Assembly: GCA_001939145.1 (NCBI GenBank)
Contig: LSRX01000180.1
Span: 835,783 to 899,782, forward strand
Length of the DNA stretch: 64,000 nucleotides
Source: Symbiodinium microadriaticum
Taxonomy: Eukaryota; Sar; Dinophyceae; Suessiales; Symbiodiniaceae
Direction of reading: 5' to 3'
In this document: piece by piece, positions 1-9,705 of the stretch
Layout of the letters: each line of letters opens with the position of its first letter
Numbering within the stretch: position 1 is the first letter of the stretch
Translations under genes and position numbers: made by a program
Notes under the pieces: generated by a model
What the model was told of the DNA's origin: nothing
Seen by the model: only the letters and a program-made list of their open reading frames with translations
Database searches by the model: none

Positions 1-848
1 CAGCCGGATTCGTTGAGAACCGGCGCTGCGTTTGAGGGGCAGTTGGTCAAGCCCTGTGTGTGGAGGATGAATCTCGCTGAGGTGGTTGTCGTTGTGGTTG
101 TGGTTGTATTGGTGGTTGTATTTGTGGTCCTTGCAGTAGGTGTTAAGGGGTTATTTATCTTGTGGTACAGGCTACTCCCACATACTGTATCGAGCTCATC
201 TCCACAAGGCTCGGCTTCCATCAGCCAGCAGGAAACTCCGCAATCCCATTGCACGGAAGTGCAGGCAGCACTGCTATCACACCGGCTCAGACAGTCCTCA
301 AGCGGAATCTCACCCAGTAAGGTTGCAGCGCCTTGATTCGTACAGTACTTCCGCGGGCTGCACACATACTGATGCAATGCGGGAACGGCCACGCATTCTC
401 CAGCCTGAGTTGTTGATTGAGTTGTTGCTTCAGTGGTTGTGGCCACTCCCGAATGGGCCTGATCACGGAAATAGATACTGCCTTGACATTCAGAAGTCAC
501 CATCGGTCCACAGCTGTCCAGCAGAAAACAATCCGTGCCGCAATCATACTGGATGACAGAACAGGCTCTGGTTTCGCACTGCGTCATGCAGTCTGCAAGC
601 GACATCGGCCCGAGGTTGACCGCGTCCAGGTTCGAACAAATTACATTGCTGTGACAACTGTACCATGCCCTCTCGGCTGTGCCATCTGGGTAGCACGTTT
701 CTGGCTCACCACAGCCCTCAAGGAACAAAGCAGAGGCTAGGAACACAGAGGCAACGGCTGGCCTCGCCAGCAAAAGGCCCTTACTCCGCCTCAAAGTGCA
801 GCGCTGCGGGCAGCGCGCCCGAAAAAGCGCTGACTCGCCAGGCACCAT
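1..848 (-). CDS. Secreted cysteine-rich protein with apple/PAN-like repeats (5' part, runs off left edge)
   Basis: An uninterrupted minus-strand frame runs from an ATG at 846-848 to the window edge (282 codons, no stop). Residues 1-23 are basic, with RRSK at 20-23. They are followed by a hydrophobic stretch to about residue 44 (GLLLARPAVASVFLASALF), which reads as a signal peptide or anchor. Two similar cysteine-rich modules follow at about 52-121 and 152-223. Each has the pattern L-x-DC-x3-C-x4-C followed by Q-x-DCG-x2-C, as in apple/PAN-type domains. The linkers at about 136-148 and 239-257 are threonine-rich and probably O-glycosylated. The layout suggests an extracellular adhesion or binding protein. 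Regular cysteine spacing over about 800 bases argues strongly for real coding. No intron is seen. The exact domain family is inferred, and the ligand is unknown. Confidence 0.72.
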   Translation of the reverse strand, partial: MVPGESALFRARCPQRCTLRRSKGLLLARPAVASVFLASALFLEGCGEPETCYPDGTAERAWYSCHSNVICSNLDAVNLGPMSLADCMTQCETRACSVIQYDCGTDCFLLDSCGPMVTSECQGSIYFRDQAHSGVATTTEATTQSTTQAGECVAVPALHQYVCSPRKYCTNQGAATLLGEIPLEDCLSRCDSSAACTSVQWDCGVSCWLMEAEPCGDELDTVCGSSLYHKINNPLTPTARTTNTTTNTTTTTTTTTSARFILHTQGLTNCPSNAAPVLNESG

Positions 849-916
849 TGCAGATAGATTTAGCACGAGAACCACAGGAGTACATGTTGCGCATAACTCG
901 ATTACCACAGAGCTCA

Positions 917-1372
917 TCAAAGGGGGAGCAGGCTGATGTTTGTTGGACGTGCCCAAGTGGAGGTGTTTTCTGCGTCAGTTTGCAGTGGGCTGCATCTGAA
1001 TGACTCTACGCAGTCACCTCGAGTCAAACCACGTTGGCGGGTTCGCGAGCACTCATATTGAGTCTGTGTCGTTGTCGGAAGATTAGGGTTCGGAAGCTGC
1101 GCGGCATGTGGCTGCCCCTGCTTCCCAGATACCGTGCAAAGCCTGACCTCGTCCGAAGTCGAAGCCGCTTCTGTACATGGGCCTGGTGCAGCAACCGCAG
1201 AACACCCTCCTAGATTGACGCACAACCACGAGGCAGAACCGCTCACGTTCCGCTGCTTGGTAATCCCCATCGTCCCGCGGGCACCGCGGGCACCTCGATT
1301 TTCACAACTGCGGCGCGTGGAGGAAAGCGCTGTAGCCTCAGAGGTACTGCATGACCTGGCCCAGTTCCTCAA
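917..1372 (-). other. Possible cysteine-containing exon upstream of the apple/PAN-like gene
   Basis: A minus-strand open frame of about 150 codons lies just upstream of the secreted-protein gene and in the same orientation. It carries several cysteines and a short TTT-rich linker before a cysteine (TTTQTQYEC). This loosely recalls the linkers of the downstream gene. It has no clear start methionine or splice sites. It may be a decayed module, an upstream exon, or chance. Confidence 0.2.
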
Positions 1373-1377
1373 TCCGA

Positions 1378-1500
1378 AACCCCAAAGCGTACTCCCTCAA
1401 CCCTAAACCTCTAAATCCCCAAAGCCCTTTTGCAGCAGGCTTCTCTCGCCCGAAACTGCCGAAACCCTACTCCCTCAACCCCCAACCATCAAAAGCTTCT
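1378..1500 (+). repeat. Degenerate CCCTAAA-type island with dispersed-repeat copy
   Basis: The segment is rich in CCCTAAA-like words. It holds two copies of TACTCCCTCAACCC, near 1389 and 1467. Between them, at 1431-1452, is a unit (GCAGCAGGCTTCTCTCGCCC) that recurs with one change at 10049-10070. Confidence 0.5.
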
Positions 1501-2351
1501 TTTCACTTGCCTAAGCCTCGGGCCGCTTCCTCCGAAAGCTCTACCTCGGCTTCGCTTCCGACTCCTACCACCCCCTCTTTTCGGAATACCGGGTTCAAGC
1601 TGCAAGCAGGAGCCTCCATGCGCCAAGGAGTGGCCGTTATTAGTTATGTCATAAGTGGGATCCTTCATGATGGCTCGGCCAACATTAGAAATTTTGGAGT
1701 CTGCGGGCTGCCGGAATTCACATAGCTGGCAGACAACACGGCTGGGACTCTCGCATAAAAAAAAGGCCAGGAGCCGTGCACATGCACGCAAACCTCGGAC
1801 GGGAGCAGGATCTAGGGATCAGGGGACCTAGGATGACAACCATTAAGGCACTCCAGTTCTACATCCACTGATCCCCACATCGAAACGGTTCAGCTCAGTG
1901 GGAGACGTCACTCAGCTGAGGACCCGGGCACTTGCACCTTGTCGTGAGACGCCAAACAGGCGGACCACTGGAACCTCGCCCACTCAGGGGTTCGCAGTTT
2001 GTGGGTCGGCTTTAAGGATTTCGGGTTTAGTCCATTGTTTCAACCCTTTTGAGCATGGTTCTCAACTCTCGCAACTCGAACAATGGTGTTTTCACACTCA
2101 CACTTGGACAAGTCCAGGCAACACAGGGTCTAGGGCACGGTAGTGTCTTTCCGGCTCGGTCGGCCTGCCTTGCCGTCTCTGTCCTAGTGGTGAGTTTGCA
2201 TGTGTGCGCCTATGCAGATAATGGTGTTTCTCCCAATGGGGAGCTTATGTCCAGTTGCCTTGTCTTTTTTTGTTGTTTCATATACATGTACTTGTGCATC
2301 TACATAAACATGCAAACATGAACTTATACATAATGCACGTAAACATCTACA
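1501..2351. other. No gene recognised; short dispersed motif copies
   Basis: No frame here has recognisable protein character. The stretch 2060-2135 holds two degenerate copies of the short dispersed element seen elsewhere. One contains ACTCTCGCAACTCG, which recurs near 42909 (the core CTCTCGCAACTCG also near 38122). The other contains TTTTCACACTCACAC. Confidence 0.4.
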
Positions 2352-2354
2352 TAT

Positions 2355-2415
<61 letters not shown>

Positions 2416-2435
2416 GAGAGAGAGAAGGGGAGAGN

Positions 2436-2484
<49 letters not shown>

Positions 2485-2564
2485 GAGAGAGAGAAGGGGA
2501 GAGAGACAAGGGGAGAGAGACAAGGGGAGAGAGAGAAGGGGAGAGAGAGAGAGAGAGAGAGAAA
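2352..2564. repeat. (GA)n microsatellite with interspersed GAGGGGAGA units and one N
   Basis: This is an almost pure GA-dinucleotide tract of about 210 bases. It has G-run interruptions at regular intervals and an unresolved base at 2435. The Ser/Leu- or Arg/Glu-repeat open frames across it are products of the repeat, not genes. The N suggests the tract length is uncertain in the assembly. Confidence 0.95.
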
Positions 2565-3890
2565 AGTCGACTCCCGGCAAGGAGACGGGCACCCGCGTTG
2601 TCTCCACCCCGAAGGGTTAAGACATGTTAAGACGCAAACGGGGCATGGGGGTCCGCAAGCGTCATGGCCCCATGCAAAGCAGAGCAAAAGCAAATGCAGC
2701 AGAGGCAGCGGCAGGAAGACAATGGAGAAGAAATTAAGCAATACTTGCAAATGCGAGGAGGCCAAAGTCGTAGTTTGGTAAGCTGCCGAGCGGTGAGGCG
2801 GACCCGACGAGTAACCTTCATGCAATCAGGAAGATGGCGACGCAGAGCTGCCAGTGCCGAGGGAGTCGAACTCCAAGCACAGGGGGCGAGGCGAGCTCAA
2901 GGGCGACCCACGGTGCGCGACAGATGCAGAGGGAACGATGTTCCAGCACCGAGGGCGGACACGCCACCGAACAGCAATAAAACTAGAATGACCAGATCAG
3001 CCACAGTCAGCCGCAGCACTACCAGGCGAGTTCGGGCGGGCAGGAGGGTGGTTCCACCGAGCCGCAAAGACACCGAATGCCCGCAGTCCCTAGGCCAGCA
3101 AGGTTCATCAAGCAGACATACGCGCGAAGTCCCAGCCAGAAGTCAGCCAATTGCAGCCGTAGGCCACTGTCTGCAGGAGTTGCAGACGGCAAATTAAGTG
3201 AGCGGAACTGTTACAGAGTCCTTCAATGTTTCCAATAACGCCGAGCTGGGGCCGATCCCACAAATCACTCGCCCTTGAGCCGGTGACCGAGCACGGAATG
3301 CCATTCATCAACTTCAGGCAGAAGCATAACAGGGCCATGGATGATCAGAGTGGCGACAAACCACGGGGTACTTTCGCCCTAGCTGCCGGGAAGGTGGGGA
3401 GGGTGGGGGGGTGCTCCTCGGGACGAAGTCCCTTAGTACCGCCCCCGGGGTCCACACCCACCCTGAGAAACCGCGACCCGGAACACAGCTAGGCCCGGGG
3501 GACATCTACATGTACAGTTACATTTCTAAACTCATACACATCTAACTATATATGTCTTAGTAGGGACTGGGACAGAAGCGGAAAGAGAGAGAGAGAGAGA
3601 GGGACGAAGAGATGTAAGCTTAAGATTTAAGATGGAGGCTGCGAGAGCTGGGGGCCACAGTAGTTTCTGCCAGTTGGCTGACACGCCGCCCCGCGACCCT
3701 TTTTCGGCATCTTTTCGTTCTTCCTGCTTCGATATTTTTCTGTCTGGCGTGCGTTTTCCTCGGTTTTTTGTTGAACATTTCTTCTCCTTTTTTGTTGTGC
3801 GTTCTTGCTCTGCTGCTCATTTTGCTTGAGCAAAAATTTTGCTCTTCTCGGGTCCAAAACTCGAGTTTTTGCTGTTTTGGAGCGCGNNGA
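2565..3890. other. Intergenic; one unrecognised plus-strand open frame
   Basis: A plus-strand open frame at 2664-3197 (177 codons from ATG) is rich in Arg, Ser and Gln. It matches no family known to me and could be chance in GC-rich DNA. A short GA run is at 3581-3601. At 3825-3839 the minus strand reads AAATTTTTGCTCAAG, weakly similar to the spliced-leader 3' end, but no gene follows it. Two Ns at 3887-3888 mark an assembly break at the edge of the satellite. Confidence 0.35.
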
Positions 3891-4790
3891 TAACGTCCAG
3901 AAAGACTCCGTCCGTTTTTGCCGAGCATCCATGTGGCAACCGTGTTAACGTGCAGAAAGGCTCCGTCCGTTTTTGCAAAGCATACATGTGGCAACCATGT
4001 TAACGTCCAGAAAGAATCTGTCCGGCATCCATGTGACAACCATGTTAACGTCCAGAAAGACTCCGTCCGTTTTTGCAGAGCATCCATGTGGCAACCATGT
4101 TAACGTCCAGAAACACTCCGTTCGTTTTTGCAGAGCATCCATGTGGCAACCATGATAACGTCCAGAAAGACTCCGTCCGTTTTTGCCGAGCATCCATGTG
4201 GCAACCGTGTTAACGTGCAGAAAGGCTCCGTCCGTTTTTGCAAAGCATACATGTGGCAACCATGTTAACGTCCAGAAAGAATCTGTCCGGCATCCATGTG
4301 ACAACCATGTTAACGTCCAGAAAGACTCCGTCCGTTTTTGCAGAGCATCCATGTGGCAACCATGTTAACGTCCAGAAACACTCCGTTCGTTTTTGCAGAG
4401 CATCCATGTGGCAACCATGATAACGTCCAGAAAGACTCCGTCCGTTTTTGCCGAGCATCCATGTGGCAACCGTGTTAACGTGCAGAAAGGCTCCGTCCGT
4501 TTTTGCAAAGCATACATGTGGCAACCATGTTAACGTCCAGAAAGAATCTGTCCGGCATCCATGTGACAACCAGGTTAACGTCCAGAAAGACTCCGTCCGT
4601 TTTTGCAGAGCATCCATGTGGCAGCCATGATAACATCCAGAAAGACTGCGTCCGCTTTTGCAGAGCATTCATGTGTCAACCATGATAACGTCCAGAGAGA
4701 CTCCGTCCGTTTTTGCGGAGCATCCATGTGGCAACCATGTTAACGTCTACAACCACTCCGTCCGCTCATGTGGCAGCCATGATAACGACG
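3891..4790. repeat. Higher-order tandem satellite: 265-bp unit of five monomers
   Basis: The basic monomer starts TAACGTCCAGAAAGACTCC and is 55 bp long. Five monomers (55, 55, 45, 55 and 55 bp; the third has a 10-bp internal deletion) form a 265-bp unit. Three units are seen: 3891-4155, 4156-4420 and 4421-4685. Units 1 and 2 are nearly identical. Unit 3 decays towards its right end, and further degenerate monomers reach about 4790. The array abuts two Ns, so its true length is probably greater. The repeated 60-codon open frames within it result from the repeat. Confidence 0.95.
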
Positions 4791-5718
4791 CTACCAGAAG
4801 AAGCAAAGCTTCGCCAATCCCTTGACGTGGAGCTAGGCGTATGCTTTTCAGTGGCGCCACAACGTGTGCCTCAAGAGTTCCGTTGAAGAGGCGTTGCCTC
4901 GTGCGCTCTGGCGCCAGTGTGCATCCGAACTCGGGTTCGTTCGTGCGCAGTCTAAAAAGACTCCTCCTTACTGGGGTCATGTTTTTTTGCCTAGCTTCCC
5001 TTACCTGCCAAAATAGCGCTTAGAAGCCAGAATGCTGTAGATTACAGTACTTTCGGGTTTTCGGAAACGCAGGGCGGCAGGTCAGCCACCTACCTAGTTA
5101 CTAGTTCAGTTGAAACCGTACTAGCATCGGCGGATTGCAGGCTGGTACAGGCGATTCACGAACCCGAAGAGCCGCGAAGCGGGCCTTAGCCGGAGGGGTG
5201 TTGAGCCACTCTGGCAAGTGTAGGTCGAAGCCTGCTGGATCCACCTGGGACTTGTTCCGTTCTCTTGTCCATCTTAGGATCCTGAAACGAAAGTTACAAG
5301 AACCGCCGCATAAAGGAAGCCCGCATGCTAGAACATTAATCGGAACTCCGGGAGCGGACATCCAGGCATGACCAGGCATGCTCGTTCTATCACCCGATTC
5401 AGAGGCTCAAGCACGACGCAGAGCACGAGCGCGCGACCATGCGGACATCGAGCGCCGTCAGGGCGAAGGAGACCCCACGCATCTGACAGGTTTCGGGCAG
5501 CTCGGTCTAGGGAGGACCTTTGGGGATGTTTAGGGTCTCGGGTGGGGCTTCGGGTTTAGTGTTTCGAAGGTTCGTGACTGGCGGACATGTGCTCACTCCT
5601 CGATTCTTGCGACGACTCGGACGCTTGTCCTTGGATGACCGGTCTCTGAAGGATTCTGTAACAAGGAGTCGGCGAGGAAACTGCTACCGGAAGGCGGCTG
5701 GCAGCTGAAACCCCCCTT
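4791..5718. other. No gene recognised
   Basis: I see no recognisable protein, RNA or repeat unit in this stretch. Frames of up to about 90 codons exist on both strands but lack family character. Confidence 0.4.
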
Positions 5719-5898
5719 TCAGAGCTTGTCGTCCATACCCGGGATGTTGTAGTTGTCTGAGACCTGCTGGTAGGGCCCATGGGTGCCGATGAGACCCGCC
5801 ACGGTAGGGAACATGCCCGGGAACTGGCGGTAGGCCTGGATGTTGGCGTTGTTGATGTCAACCTTGTCTGTGCCACCCAAGTACTTGATCCCATCATC
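5719..5898 (-). pseudogene. psbU: psbU fragment (photosystem II 12-kDa extrinsic protein)
   Basis: A 59-residue minus-strand frame matches the core of PsbU, the lumenal protein that stabilises the oxygen-evolving cluster of photosystem II in cyanobacteria, red algae and red-lineage plastids. The diagnostic segments are KVDINNANIQAYRQFPGMF, PTVAGLI and GPYQQVSDNYNIPGM. The frame is closed upstream by an in-frame stop near 5912. There is no start codon, transit peptide or clear acceptor. It ends early with DDKL-stop, short of the usual PsbU C-terminus. It is therefore a fragment: a pseudogene, or less likely an exon with an unusual splice site. It lies directly downstream of a dead LINE on the same strand. 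Assignment to PsbU is fairly secure from the motif order. Confidence 0.7.
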
Positions 5899-5974
5899 GT
5901 TTCGGAAAGTGTGTCACGAACAGCACGATGACAGAGCCGTCACTGTGCACCCGGCAGTGAAGGACGCCTAAGCC

Positions 5975-7050
5975 TCACCCCAGCGTCGCGCACAACGGTT
6001 GGAGACCTGTTGTGCTTGCTGCTCCCACTTCACGAGCTTGAACACACCGTTGTCGGTCGCTGCCTTGCACACGAGAAAAGGCCCGAGCCCGAGCGGCACG
6101 GTCCGCATGTGCGTTGAGGGCAGCTCGCCGCACGGCGGAGGAACCCACCGGCGCCACCTTTGCATGCGAAGGGACCCACCACAGACCAACCTGGAGGTGC
6201 GGCTGTAGCAGCTGAAGCATTTGCAGTGCACGAGAGGCCAACAAAAGAGCCTTGCCTCCGCCCTGCAACCCAGTCATGGCCGATTGGCAATCAGACACCA
6301 TTTGAACACGGCCGCGAGCACCGCAGATCGTCAGGGCCTTGACCACCGCGATGATGGGAGGTTTGGTCCTCCCCTGCCACACCCAAGGTGAAAGGATCAG
6401 GCTCCCTCCACCACCACTGAAAACGCTGCAACATTGTCGATGACACTGCCGTCGGTCGCCACGAGAAGGCTGCCCTTTGCATCGAGGTGCTTCTTGAAGA
6501 TTTCCGCCAAGTCCTCGATGAAGCTCTCGTAGTCCAGGACACCTGGGGGTGCAGGAGTTTCGGGCACGGAGCACGCCAGTAGCCTCTCCTCCATGCGGTT
6601 CTCGGGCTGTCGTACATCCTGACGGAGGTCGGAGATACTCTCGCACGCCCAAAGTAAGTGAGGAGGAATGCATGCATCAGAGTGCATCCGGCGATCCGAA
6701 GCATGCCGGCGCTTACGCTTGTGCCAAATCGAGCATCCAGTGACCATGGCCGGCGGTCGAAGACATCTTTCGATAGTCCTCCAGGCCTGCTTGTGCCCGG
6801 CAAAGATCGCCAGGGTGTTCCTTGGCGGAGCTGGGAGCTGCAGCCCTTGGGCCAAATCCTCGCCATCCTCCGGTCGCCGTCGCAAGTCTTGCGTAACTCG
6901 GCTGCGCCGTGCCAAGCCCCTCCGCCGGCAGACGCAAAGCCACTCCTTGAGGACCTCCTCGCCGTCGACATGATGTACTCGGCCGCATGGTCGTGCCACC
7001 ATCCGCCACCATCCCATCATAGTCCTAGTCCACCATCGCCGGAGCGGCAC
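5975..7050 (-). mobile_element. Degenerate non-LTR retrotransposon (LINE) fragment with RNase H domain
   Basis: Two overlapping minus-strand frames together encode the end of a LINE polyprotein. The upstream frame (about 7050-6397) has a Cys/His segment ending IPPHLLWACES, typical of the linker after reverse transcriptase. It then begins RNase H with ATDGSVIDNVAAFSVVV, which holds the first catalytic Asp. After a frameshift near 6400-6450, the other frame continues with VSDCQSAM (Asp), WWVPSHAK (His) and LNAHADRAA (Asp), which are the remaining RNase H landmarks. The expected catalytic Glu region reads PIIAVVKAL with no Glu. The frameshift and the missing residue show that the copy is dead. 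No 5' end, reverse transcriptase core or target-site duplication was found. Confidence 0.75.
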
Positions 7051-8160
7051 CTGGTGCGACGGCCACGGCTGCCGCTGCGGCGGTCGAGCAAAGCTGCTGC
7101 TTTTTGAAAATCAACCAGCCCAGCACAGCACCAACCCCGAATCCTGCCGAACGTTGGAGCCATTGCAGCTCTGAGCATCGAAAGTTGGCTCAAGCGGCTC
7201 CAGCGGCACGTGCGCGGCCTTACCGCTGGTAGTGGTGACACCGCTACCAGGTGCCACAGAGGCCGCCACTGGGACCAGAAGCAAGGCGGCAAGCAACGCA
7301 CGGGCCATGACGTGGATCCCTTTATGCCCCTAAGCGCCTCCTCGAAAAAATCCAAAAAAAAAAACCTGCGGCGAGACCGTTATGTTCGAGTTCAGAGTCC
7401 GACCAGGGCCCGGGCAGGAAGCTTTCAACACCTTTTGTGCTTGGGGTTGAGAAACATTAGGGGTTAGCCCAATTCTGCTCGCTCCTTTTTCGATCTTGTC
7501 TCCCGTTCTCCGCTCAGCTCGAGAATCCTCGGGCTCGAGACCGCTGGCTGAAGGCAACTGCTCACCCAATGCCTGCCGTGCCTCTGCAAACTGAAACCAT
7601 GAACTCTGGCACTCATACCAGCTTTCATCAACTCATTCCCTCAAAATTTCGAGATTTTCAGCTTGCTAGACGGCTCTCAAGCCCAGCAAAAACTGTAAAG
7701 CACACCTGAATCCGAACCTCGGCGTCCCTAAAGCCACATAATAGCTGCAAGTGAGGCGCCTCCATCCACCTCAAGGGATTTCCACATGGACTGCGATGCT
7801 TCGGGCGTGGGGACTTCGTGATACCGTAAGGCGCTTAGCTGAAGCTTCTGGTACTTCTTGCAACCTAGGGCCCTGGGCCGACTCCGGACAGCTTCAGGCT
7901 TGCATTGCAGGCAGGCTTTTGTATTCCATGCATTTAAATTCAAAAGATCCCGTGACGGGCATTGGCTTAATTACTCGGTTGCTGCCCTTGCATCTATAGT
8001 ATCCACGACGTCCCACACGACGAGCAAGGAGCCTTATGGCCTGTTGTTGGCGAAAGTTGGCGCTACGCAGCCAATAACACACCCCCTGAAGTCTGCACAT
8101 TTTTCCTAGGCTGCAAGCAGGGCATGGATCCGCGACAAGAGCAAGAAGAATTTAGGGCTG
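7051..8160. other. No gene recognised
   Basis: This is unique-looking sequence with a short A-run at about 7356-7365. TTGGCTCAAG at 7185-7194 matches the last ten bases of the spliced leader on the plus strand, but no plus-strand gene follows it. No other feature is supported. Confidence 0.35.
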
Positions 8161-8247
8161 AAGGATAGCAACAATCATAAGAAGAGTAATAAGAAGAGGA
8201 GTATTAGTAGGTAGTGATAATGGTAGTGGTAAGAATAGTAACAATGA

Positions 8248-8313
<66 letters not shown>

Positions 8314-8315
8314 GT

Positions 8316-8376
<61 letters not shown>

Positions 8377-8560
8377 GAGTAGTAGTAGTAGCAGCAGCAA
8401 CAGCAGCAGCAGTAGTAGTCGTCGTCGTCGTCATAGCAATAATTTTTTGCCTTGGTACACTTCTCGAACTGATAGCAATAATAGTAGTAAAAGTAATAAT
8501 AAAAGTACTCATAAGAATAACAACAATAATCACTATCGTTATGATAATGAGAATTAGACT
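8161..8560. repeat. (GTA)n trinucleotide microsatellite with GCA/GTC variants
   Basis: The core at 8247-8392 is nearly pure GTA/TAG triplets. It is flanked by degraded triplet runs (AATAGTAACA-type and CAGCAG/GTCGTC) out to about 8540. Open frames giving polyvaline, polyleucine and polythreonine are by-products. Confidence 0.95.
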
Positions 8561-9260
8561 TTGGACTCTCGTGACTCGAAGGATGCAGAAGTAGAATCTT
8601 AACATCCTAAGAAACTGCAACACCTCCCGGTAGCCGGGTCGCTGCCTCGAGCGCCCTGGGCCGGCAGATGCTCGCAGGGCATCGTGCATTCGGACAGCAC
8701 CGGGCCTGATCACGGAAGACAAAGTCGGAAGAATCAGAGAGGTCGAAAAGCCCTACTATAAGGCTTCCAAAGGTTTCCTTCCTCTGCCGCCGGCCTAAAT
8801 CGCCAGAGCCATGCAAAGGCCATCAGGGCCACCGCCTGCTGCCAGTAGGATGCCCGCCTGGCACTACTCAAACAAAGGCTTCGGGTTTTTCTGCCTGGGG
8901 TTTTGGGTTTTTGGATTAAGGCTGGAAAGAAGGGACCATCAGCAGAGAATCCGAAACCGGAGAGCCTGAACTGTCTCATGCACGCAGCACCAATCTGCGA
9001 TCTGCGAACCGCTGCGCTCACCCTGTCCACAAAGCCAAAGTAGCACATCCACATCCGTCAAACGGACCCGTTAACCGAACCCTCAGAACTCTGAACCGTT
9101 AAACTCGCAACATCCACGCCCACAGAAACCCGAAACCCAGCCCTGCATGCCAAACAGCCCGCCCAGCCTGCAGGAAGTGAGAGCAGGCATCAGGAGGTCC
9201 TGTGGCATTGGAAAGCTTCAGAGTTTTCACACCCATGTCTAGCACCGTCTGTGCGTAGAA
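8561..9260. other. No gene recognised; one dispersed-motif copy
   Basis: Near 8555 the words GACTTTGGACTCTCG and GACTCGAAGG resemble the short dispersed element described at 16060-18770. The segment near 8880-8920 has GGGTTTTGGGTTTTTGG-type runs. No coding character was recognised. Confidence 0.35.
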
Positions 9261-9261
9261 C

Positions 9262-9530
9262 ACCTATGTATCTATGTATGTATGTATGTATGTATGTATG
9301 TATGTATGTATGTGTGTGTGTAGGTGTGTACGTATGCATGTGTTGTGTATTCAGTGTATCTATGTATGTATATATACATATGTACACAACTACATACATA
9401 TTTATTTATTTGTGTACTTGTTTGTTGATTTATCTATATTTGTGTGTATGTATGTACGTACATACGTGCGTCTGTATGTATGTATCTATGTTTGTATGAA
9501 TGCGACATACGTATGCATGTAACTATGCAT
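9262..9530. repeat. (GTAT)n tetranucleotide microsatellite
   Basis: The tract is pure GTAT from about 9270 to 9312, then drifts into GTGT, TATG and TTTA variants up to about 9530. The Met-Tyr-Val-Cys repeat frames come from the repeat itself. Confidence 0.95.
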
Positions 9531-9600
9531 GTATTCCTGCATGCGTGTTTGTAGCCGTGTCCTATCGAAGAATGAAACTACTAGTCGTTTGCCTCATACT

Positions 9601-9705
9601 CAGAGATCCCAACATCCCTCAATTAGGGAATATACCTTCAGTTGCAGGGGCCTTAATGTTATGATTTAAAGTATCTTCCTTAACTAAGGGGTATCGGGAT
9701 CTCTG
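9601..9705. mobile_element. Small foldback element (MITE-like) with imperfect terminal inverted repeats
   Basis: The first ten bases, CAGAGATCCC, are the exact complement of the last ten, GGGATCTCTG. The complementarity continues with mismatches for about 14 more bases on each arm. The AT-rich interior of about 55 bp encodes nothing. I see no convincing target-site duplication, so transposition is inferred only from the arm structure. It could also be a structured non-coding element. Confidence 0.4.

Noticed and set aside
2184-2825. Leu/Ser-rich membrane protein frame
   Set aside because: It is a translation of the (GA)n tract plus flanks, with an N in the middle.
3274-3281. GGCTCAAG word on the minus strand as another spliced-leader relic (others at 5404 plus, 7185 plus and 45933 minus)
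   Set aside because: The eight-base word is expected about twice by chance in both strands of a window this size. None of these sites has the CCATT part and a gene start immediately downstream.
3891-4790. CRISPR-like array
   Set aside because: The whole unit repeats, with no unique spacers between conserved repeats. The organism is eukaryotic. It is a satellite.
8161-8560. Long valine-, leucine- and threonine-repeat open frames
   Set aside because: They are translations of a GTA triplet microsatellite with no start context, no unique flanking coding sequence and equal openness on both strands.
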